In this document: positions 58,200-64,000 of the stretch, piece by piece
Position numbering within the stretch: the stretch's first letter is position 1
Layout of the letters: each line of letters begins with the position of its first letter
Assembly: GCA_023168345.1 (NCBI GenBank)
Contig: AP025689.1
Location: 1,052,001 to 1,116,000, forward strand
Reading direction: 5' to 3'
Source: Lysinibacillus sp. PLM2
Lineage (GTDB): Bacteria > Bacillota > Bacilli > Bacillales_A > Planococcaceae
Length of the DNA: 64,000 bases
Translations under genes and position numbers: made by a program
Notes under the pieces: generated by a model
Databases searched by the model: none
What the model saw: only the letters and a program-made list of their open reading frames with translations
What the model was told of the DNA's origin: nothing

Positions 58200-59093
58200 A
58201 TGAAAAAATGGTTAATGACATCGTTTTGTGCAACTACATTATTAGCAACATCAATTACTTCCGCAGACGCGGCTAGTTTAAATCGTGAGACAAAGGATGA
58301 AGCAAAAACTGAAAATATCCAAATCATTAAAGAGGATAGTTATCAAGAATTTGCTTTAAAAATAATGGATAAAATCATATTGCCAAATGGACAGCTTGAT
58401 ATAAATAATATTGAGGATTTAGTAAATAAAAAATTAAATAATTTAGACGTATATAAAGAACTCGCAAATGGTAAATTTGTAAAAGAAAATAAAGCTAACA
58501 CTACTGCTAAAAAAGAAACAACAAATGACGCAAAACCTACTGAAAATAAAGAAATAAAAAAACAAACACCAACAAAAGAAGCAACATATCCAGAAGTAAA
58601 TAATGATACAACAGCTCCAGAAGCAAATAAAAACAATACGACTGTACCGTCAAATTCAAATAATCAACAAGCAGAAGCACCAGTAAAGACACCTACTGCA
58701 AATGTAAATCAATCCGTTTCTGAATTTGAAAAACAAGTAGTTAATTTAACAAATGCTGAACGTACCAAAGCGGGTCTTAAACCGCTTGAAATTTATACGC
58801 CTTTAATGAATGTTGCAGAAGCAAAATCTGCGGATATGGCGAAAAATAATTACTTCTCACATACAAGTCCAACTTACGGAAGCCCATTTGATCAAATCAA
58901 AGCTGCAGGGATTTCATATCGTGCTGCCGGTGAAAATATTGCACAAGGTCAAAAAACTCCGCAAGAAGTAGTTCAAGCGTGGATGGATTCACCTGGACAT
59001 CGTCAAAACATTATGAATGCAAATTACACTCATATTGGTGTAGGTTTTGTTGAAGATGGTAACTATTGGACACAGCAGTTTATCCAACTTTAA
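58200..59093 (+). CDS. Secreted CAP-domain protein, YkwD-like
   Basis: A 297-residue exported protein. The signal peptide runs to about residue 26 (ITSADAASLN). A low-complexity Thr/Lys/Asn/Glu linker covers about residues 100-180. The C-terminal CAP/SCP domain has VNLTNAERTKAGLKPL, NNYFSHTSPTYGSPFDQI, AGENIAQGQ and WMDSPGHRQNIMNANYTHIG, with the conserved His and Glu cavity residues present. AAAGGAGGAA supports ATG at 58200. Function of bacterial CAP proteins is poorly defined. Confidence 0.88.
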   Translation: MKKWLMTSFCATTLLATSITSADAASLNRETKDEAKTENIQIIKEDSYQEFALKIMDKIILPNGQLDINNIEDLVNKKLNNLDVYKELANGKFVKENKANTTAKKETTNDAKPTENKEIKKQTPTKEATYPEVNNDTTAPEANKNNTTVPSNSNNQQAEAPVKTPTANVNQSVSEFEKQVVNLTNAERTKAGLKPLEIYTPLMNVAEAKSADMAKNNYFSHTSPTYGSPFDQIKAAGISYRAAGENIAQGQKTPQEVVQAWMDSPGHRQNIMNANYTHIGVGFVEDGNYWTQQFIQL

Positions 59094-59123
59094 TTTATTA
59101 AGTAATAGAATATTGTAGTACTT

Positions 59124-59166
59124 TAAAAGATGATCTTTAAGTTAATTACTTAAGATCATCTTTTTT
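59124..59166 (+). terminator. Terminator after the CAP-domain gene
   Basis: AAAAGATGATCTT pairs with AAGATCATCTTTT, followed by TT. Confidence 0.85.
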
Positions 59167-59218
59167 ATAGTGGAAGTAAAAGGAGTACTTTTATTGTTAT
59201 GATAATTGGTCGGATTTG

Positions 59219-59581
59219 CTATATAGCTGAATCATGATTATTACTTTTTTCTTCTGTTCGTTCAAAATCTGCGACTGCAAGACCAATTCTAATTAAGACC
59301 ATTAGCATGACACCAATCCCTACAACTAGATAAATCATTGTAAACCATTTGCTTAAATTTGCTTGAGGTACTAAGCCTGTACTCACACTTGTAGGCATTA
59401 AACTAGTAAACGCAAAGTAAAACGAATCAAGTAATGACCAACCTTCTACACCTTTATAAAACATTGTGCCTGAAAGTAAAATGATGGCTAAAGTTAAAAG
59501 TAGTGATCGAAATAAAGGCTCCTTCATGGTTCTAAAAATAGCAGATAGTAATCTTTTTAACGTTAAGAAAAATGAGATCAT
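59219..59581 (-). CDS. Two-helix ion-channel-like membrane protein
   Basis: A 120-residue protein with the helix-pore-helix layout of small K+ channels: helix 1 at about residues 24-42, pore region WSLLDSFYFAFTSLMPTSVSTG and helix 2 IYLVVGIGVMLMVLIRIGLA. The canonical filter TVGYGD is replaced by TSVSTG. K+ selectivity is therefore doubtful. An AAGGAG site precedes the ATG. It is divergent from the PAS-GGDEF gene. Confidence 0.65.
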   Translation of the reverse strand: MISFFLTLKRLLSAIFRTMKEPLFRSLLLTLAIILLSGTMFYKGVEGWSLLDSFYFAFTSLMPTSVSTGLVPQANLSKWFTMIYLVVGIGVMLMVLIRIGLAVADFERTEEKSNNHDSAI

Positions 59582-59912
59582 ATTACATCTCCTTACAAAA
59601 AATTGGTTTGATTAGTTATAGTTATGACCTTATAGCCGAATTACAAAACTTACTTTAAAAGTAACTTATTGAGTTTAATTTTGCATTCAAAATATCACCT
59701 CCTATATTTATTTAGGTATTTTTAAATCAAAATTGGTGTAGCATTTAAATAAGGTTTTGTTAATAATGAGTCCGTTAATAGACAAGTAAAAATGTTAAAT
59801 AGATAATTGGTTAATAAAAAATGTATGAATTATTATTAATTTTTCTCGTGGAAGTAAAAGTTTACGGTAAAAAGTGCAAAGATTATATGAAATATTTTTT
59901 GAGGGAGTTATC
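59582..59912. other. Divergent intergenic region
   Basis: About 330 bp of AT-rich sequence that should carry two divergent promoters. I see no gene, operator or repeat that I can support. Confidence 0.5.
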
Positions 59913-61527
59913 ATGCTAAATTTCATAAACCAGTTTGAGCAAGCTTTTTACTTTTCGCCGATTGGTATGGCAATCCTTTCATTAGATGGGAATTGGCTTA
60001 AAGTAAACCCAGCGTTATCAAGGATTACAGGTTATACTGAAGATGAACTTTTGTCACTTTCGTTTCAAGCAGTTACCTATCCGGATGATCTAGAAGAAGA
60101 TTTACATCATGTTCAGGAATTGATTGACAGGAAAAAAGATTCATATGAGATGGAAAAAAGATATATCCACAAAAGTGGAAAAATTATATGGGTTTTACTT
60201 TCAGTTTCTGTTGTAAGAAAAGGAGAACAAGCTTTATGCTTTATCTCACAAATGCAAGATATTACAAAAAGAAAGCAATTGGAACTCAGTTTGATTGAAA
60301 AGTGAAGAAAAGTTTCGTAGCCTCTTAACCTATACACCAGATCCTATCTTTGTACACGATGGGGTAAAGATTATGTACGCGAATGAAGCCGCTGCAAATC
60401 TTGTAGGTACCACTGTAAGAGTATTGGAGGGAGGATTAATTAGTGAATATATTGATCCAACAAAGGTGGATATTGCCAAAAGCATTACCGAAGAAGTTAT
60501 TAGTAAACATAAACCACTTTATGATTTTGACTTCAAAATTCGGAGTAAAAGTGGAGAAATAATAGATGCTGTTCTATCTGCAATTCCATTCTCTTATATG
60601 GGGAAAAAGGCAGTAATGATTAGTTGTCGGGATATAACAGTGAGGAAAAAAATGGAGTTAGCGTTAAAGGAGAGCGAAGAACGTTACAGACATTTAATTG
60701 AAAATGTCCCATTAGGGATAATGATACATCAAAATAGTATTATTCAATACGCTAATTCAACAGCACTACGTTTATTGGGTGCTGAAAAGATAAAAGAGAT
60801 TAATGGTTTAAACCTATTTAATTTAATTCATCCTGATTATCATCAGGTAGTTTCAAAACGGATTGAACGTGTAAAAGAGGGACACTTTACTACACCATTA
60901 TATGAAAGATTTATTCGGCTTGACGGTCGGGAGATAGATGTTGAAGTGAGTGGATTACCTACTAAAATGAATGGGGAATCTGCTGTCCAATTAGTATTTT
61001 GGGATGTGACAGAAAGGAAAAAAGAAGAGGATCTAATTCGATATCGTGCATATCATGATACGTTGACCGACTTACCAAATCGTCTTAAGTTTCACATAGA
61101 TTTGGAAGAAGAAATTAAGAAGGACACAATGTTCACCATTCTGTATTTAGATTTACATGGACTAAAGCCAGTAAACGATTCGTACGGTCATCAAGCAGGT
61201 GATATGGTTTTAATAAAAGTAACTGCTAGGTTAACAGGAATCCTTAATTCCGAGGGGCGTGTCTACCGAATAGGTGGGGACGAATTTGCTGTATTACTTC
61301 AAGGAGTAAAGAATGAAGAAGAGATAAAAGAAATTACACACAAAATTGATGAAATATTGAAGCAACCTATTTATATATCCAATACGATTATACAAGTAAC
61401 AACTAGTATTGGCGTTGTATTTAGTCCTGAGCATGGAAAAAATATAGAAATGCTCATTCGTCATGCAGATATGGCAATGTATCATGCAAAGAAAACTCAT
61501 ACACTTTATAAAATTTATGATAGATAG
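59913..61527 (+). pseudogene. Frameshifted PAS-PAS-PAS-GGDEF sensor (putative diguanylate cyclase)
   Basis: The first frame (59913-60305) encodes one PAS domain with a PAC tail (CFISQMQDITKRKQLELSLIEK) and stops at TGA. One base out of frame, the chain continues at once as SEEKFRSLLTYTPDPIFVHD, then a third PAS (YRHLIENVPLGIMIHQNS) and a GGDEF domain with an intact RIGGDEFAVLL active site near the end. A single-base loss at about 60300 would explain it. No ribosome site precedes the second frame. Intact, it would be about 538 residues, cytoplasmic and without membrane helices, making c-di-GMP. Confidence 0.8.
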
Positions 61528-61610
61528 TTTTTTCGTGGCAACAACTATAAGGTAAAATTTAAATCTATATTATTGCTTTCTTTGGGTAAATTAATAAAGA
61601 GGTGATAATA

Positions 61611-61826
61611 GTGAGTAAAGGTAAAGGACACGATAAACAAAGAATTAATGTAGAATTAGGTGGAATGGATCTTTTCGGGACAACATCTAATGCTCCAGTC
61701 GGTGGCTACAAAGCTTCGGGAGACATAGAAAATGCAGGAAGATTAGATAAAGGCTTTCAAAAAGTCGAAGAAGAGGACCTAACACCTAATGCTTCATTAA
61801 AAGAAGGCGAACAACAAGGATATTAG
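61611..61826 (+). CDS. Small hydrophilic protein, 71 residues
   Basis: A polar, Gly/Lys/Glu-rich chain (MSKGKGHDKQRINVELGG to EDLTPNASLKEGEQQGY) without membrane helix or cysteine. GTG at 61611 has an AGAGGTG site. A terminator follows, so it is a discrete gene. It resembles small stress or spore-associated proteins in composition only; I do not recognise the family. Confidence 0.6.
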   Translation: MSKGKGHDKQRINVELGGMDLFGTTSNAPVGGYKASGDIENAGRLDKGFQKVEEEDLTPNASLKEGEQQGY

Positions 61827-61863
61827 GCTTCAAAGTTAATTATGAATCCCCCTTAAATGTTGA

Positions 61864-61890
61864 AAAGACAGGCAAGAGCCTGTCTTTTTT
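61864..61890 (+). terminator. Terminator after the 71-residue gene
   Basis: AAAGACAGGC pairs with GCCTGTCTTT over AAGA, followed by TTT. Confidence 0.88.
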
Positions 61891-62016
61891 CATGTTCAAT
61901 TGCTACGAAAATTAAGTATCTCTTAGTAATATTAAGCTGTCATATCACTCTTTATGTTAATATTTAAATGAGAATTGATAAACGAATATTCTATTTATGG
62001 AAATTGAGGTGAAAAT

Positions 62017-62340
62017 ATGGAGAATAATTCAGAACCGTCAAAAGTTGGATATACAATTTTCAAGCCCACAGGAGTACGACACGAGTTTCCCAAAGTTGAT
62101 TTAGTAAATCAACAAGTAACCTGTACTGTTTTATACAAAGAAGAAACATATATGACTGTCATTATTGATCTTAAACATGATAAAGTGCAAGTTCAAGGAG
62201 AGATTGATGAATTAGGAGATTTAAGTATGGATAAAGACTCTTATATTGATATGTTTAAACATTGGGCAAAGTTTTTTATTGATAATGACATCTCTAATCC
62301 GAGTGATTATTTTGATGAATTAATGAAAACCCAATCCTAA
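62017..62340 (+). CDS. 107-residue protein of unknown function
   Basis: A soluble alpha/beta protein with strands in the middle (QQVTCTVLYKEETYMTVIID, DKVQVQGEIDELGD) and an amphipathic C-terminal helical part (DMFKHWAKFFIDNDIS). GAGGTG precedes the ATG. The gene is isolated and the family is not recognised. Confidence 0.65.
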   Translation: MENNSEPSKVGYTIFKPTGVRHEFPKVDLVNQQVTCTVLYKEETYMTVIIDLKHDKVQVQGEIDELGDLSMDKDSYIDMFKHWAKFFIDNDISNPSDYFDELMKTQS

Positions 62341-62614
62341 ATATAGGAGGGCTTTAGTTTTACTATCAAAAGGTAATGGCTATTTAGATATTCAACAATG
62401 GGGGCGCAATTCAGTAACAAGAGTTGCATTTTTTTATGTTTAGGAACATTTACTTGAAAAATAATTGTAACATGATTCCATATAATTCGTTTTAATTATA
62501 AGTGGGTTAATAAAGTGATTATGGGAAATGTTTTTTTAGATTAATACATTACTGTGGTATATCATTAGTTCTTTCAAGGTTTATGGTGAAGTTTACTAAA
62601 CGGAGGTTTTCCAA

Positions 62615-63655
62615 TTGTTTGATGAAATAAAAGGTATGATTAATCATTTGGAGGAAAAAGAATTGAAATCATTGTTATTACAATTCTTTTTGCGTATGCA
62701 AGCCGTTGAAGAAAGAAAAGGTTATTCAGAGCAGCAATTCTTTTTAGATATAAAAGATACATATAACGAACTGTTGAAGTACCAAAAAAATCAAGCGAGT
62801 GTTAAGCAACCAACAAAATTTCATACTACTCACATTGTATTTGGTAATTCGCCTACAGGTAGCTTAAGAATCGCTTTAAAAGAGTTAGGATTAAATCAAC
62901 AGGAAAAAATTATAGCCTTTTCTGATTTGTTTTCAATAGGTTCGATTTGGCATTTACATGACTCACAAGGTATTGCTAATCGATATGAATGGTTAAGAAC
63001 ACATATAAACATAGATGACGAGGTACTATTCGATTATAAAGACCACTTTAAACAGACTGTAATAAACATTAAACAAACACCAAGTCATCACCCGATTATT
63101 ATTTGGGTTGGAGAAAATGCACATGAACAAACAGGTTTAAGATTTGTTCTATTTTTATTAAAAGAAAAAACAAACAACATCTTTATCATTAATACAAATG
63201 AAGCATATAAAAAGCACTTTGATCGATCCGATACCTATTTTACGCCACTACATATGGGCGAACTTTCATCTGATGTATTAATAAAAATATATGAAAAAGA
63301 GAAAAATGGTCATGCGCTAACGCAAAAGGAACGTAAAGTATTTGAACAGCAATGGGAGCAACTATGTGAGGACAAGGAAGTTTTAAGAATTTGGGATAGC
63401 CATAAAATACTGAGTGTTCCTGAAACTTTTTTCGATGAGTTCATTATCAATACAGTGAAGAAGTTCCATCAGAAGAAAAAACAAAATGACTTTATTAAAT
63501 CAGCTAGGATAATTGGAGAAGTAATCGGTCATTTAGATCAATATGTTGGCGACCAATTTATTGAATATCGCGTAAGACGTTTAATCGTCGATGGCATATT
63601 TGATATGGAAGGTATTCCGAAGGCAATGCGATATTATAGCATTAAAATTCGCTAA
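62615..63655 (+). CDS. DUF1835/DUF3658-type protein
   Basis: A 346-residue cytoplasmic protein. The central segment THIVFGNSPTGSLRIALKEL followed by IAFSDLFSIGSIWHLHD matches the DUF1835 start. The C-terminal part around DKEVLRIWDSHKILSVPETFFDEFI matches the linked DUF3658 region. Function unknown. TTG start with a CGGAGG site. Confidence 0.72.
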   Translation: MFDEIKGMINHLEEKELKSLLLQFFLRMQAVEERKGYSEQQFFLDIKDTYNELLKYQKNQASVKQPTKFHTTHIVFGNSPTGSLRIALKELGLNQQEKIIAFSDLFSIGSIWHLHDSQGIANRYEWLRTHINIDDEVLFDYKDHFKQTVINIKQTPSHHPIIIWVGENAHEQTGLRFVLFLLKEKTNNIFIINTNEAYKKHFDRSDTYFTPLHMGELSSDVLIKIYEKEKNGHALTQKERKVFEQQWEQLCEDKEVLRIWDSHKILSVPETFFDEFIINTVKKFHQKKKQNDFIKSARIIGEVIGHLDQYVGDQFIEYRVRRLIVDGIFDMEGIPKAMRYYSIKIR

Positions 63656-63714
63656 AGTTCCAACTTTATAGGCTAAATTAGACAATTAAAAGAAATTGAA
63701 GAGGGGGTTTATTA

Positions 63715-64000
63715 ATGATAAATAGTAGAACAAATCCTAAGGTGGATGAATTTTTAAATAAAGCTGACAAATGGAAGGAAGAGTTTGAAACGTTGAGAAG
63801 CATTGTTCTTGACTGCGGGCTGATTGAAGATTTTAAATGGATGCACCCTTGTTATACACTGGAGAAAAAAAACGTTGTATTAATACACGGATTTAAAGAA
63901 TATTGTGCACTACTCTTTCACAAAGGTGCCTTGTTAAAGGATCCTCATGGAATCCTTATTCAACAAACAGAAAATGTACAAGCGGCGCGTCAGATTCGCT
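63715..64000 (+). CDS. YdeI/DUF1801-type protein, 5' part
   Basis: The frame runs off the right edge; 95 residues are visible. RTNPKVDEFLNKADKWKEEF, FKWMHPCYTLEKKNVVLIHG and KEYCALLFHKGALLKDPHGI match the B. subtilis YdeI family (DUF1801, YdhG-like fold). Function unknown; small YdhG-like proteins may bind metal or peptides. AGAGGGGG precedes the ATG. Confidence 0.8.
   Translation, partial: MINSRTNPKVDEFLNKADKWKEEFETLRSIVLDCGLIEDFKWMHPCYTLEKKNVVLIHGFKEYCALLFHKGALLKDPHGILIQQTENVQAARQIR

Noticed and set aside
60290..60310. Programmed frameshift in the PAS-GGDEF gene
   Set aside because: The joint reads GAA AAG TGA with no recognised slippery heptamer, stem-loop or internal Shine-Dalgarno site, so mutation or error is simpler.

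Overview
The window is low-GC Firmicutes DNA from a spore-forming member of the Bacillales. Gene order follows Bacillus subtilis from yjaX (fabH) to yjcH: fabH, fabF, trpS, spx, mecA, coiA, pepF, yjbH to yjbO. The sporulation genes (cotZ, a cotO-like gene, spoVAC/D/E, a YjcZ-type peptide, spoVIF) fix the lifestyle. The general feel is Lysinibacillus/Solibacillus-like (Planococcaceae), but that placement is inference. I saw no rRNA, tRNA or CRISPR.

Layout. 1-8.2 kb: the end of a membrane-anchored GH13-like protein that lacks the catalytic acids, then an oligopeptide ABC transporter (D-F-B-C-A order) with a 52-bp tandem repeat array between its two ATPase genes. 8.2-10.6 kb: DegV, a HAD phosphatase and a SufT/YitW-type Fe-S factor. 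10.7-12.3 kb: a second 52-bp array of about 32 units. 12.4-15.6 kb: an Fnr oxygen sensor and a ClpB disaggregase without N-domain, preceded by a good CtsR box. 15.7-31.6 kb: fatty-acid initiation genes under a FapR-like operator, T-box-controlled trpS, then the Spx/MecA/YjbH proteolysis genes, competence, (p)ppGpp, NAD kinase and pseudouridine synthase genes. 31.7-39.5 kb: mgtE, spore coat and spoVA genes, the yjcFGH cluster and a PgpA-like phosphatase.

39.6-45.0 kb is a gene graveyard: two decayed nuclease (SNase) genes, an IS3 remnant, an exported-protein gene broken by frameshifts with an inverted partial copy, an ABC-2 permease relic and a truncated phosphatase. Two intact unknown genes sit among them. 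45.1-46.5 kb holds an ECF sigma/RsiV-like anti-sigma pair. 46.7-48.6 kb is the third 52-bp array, about 36 units. 49.0-56.5 kb is a catabolic operon: iron alcohol dehydrogenase, TRAP transporter, IclR regulator, a U32-peptidase-like protein and an aldehyde dehydrogenase, preceded by a perfect 18-bp palindrome. 56.7-64 kb carries a lipoprotein, a CAP-domain protein, an ion-channel-like protein with an altered filter, a frameshifted PAS-GGDEF gene and small uncharacterised genes.

The most unusual feature is the set of three long noncoding arrays. They have different unit sequences but the same exact 52-bp period (five turns of B-DNA), and each unit carries a hairpin-forming inverted repeat. One array has a three-unit higher-order repeat and another has long internal block duplications.
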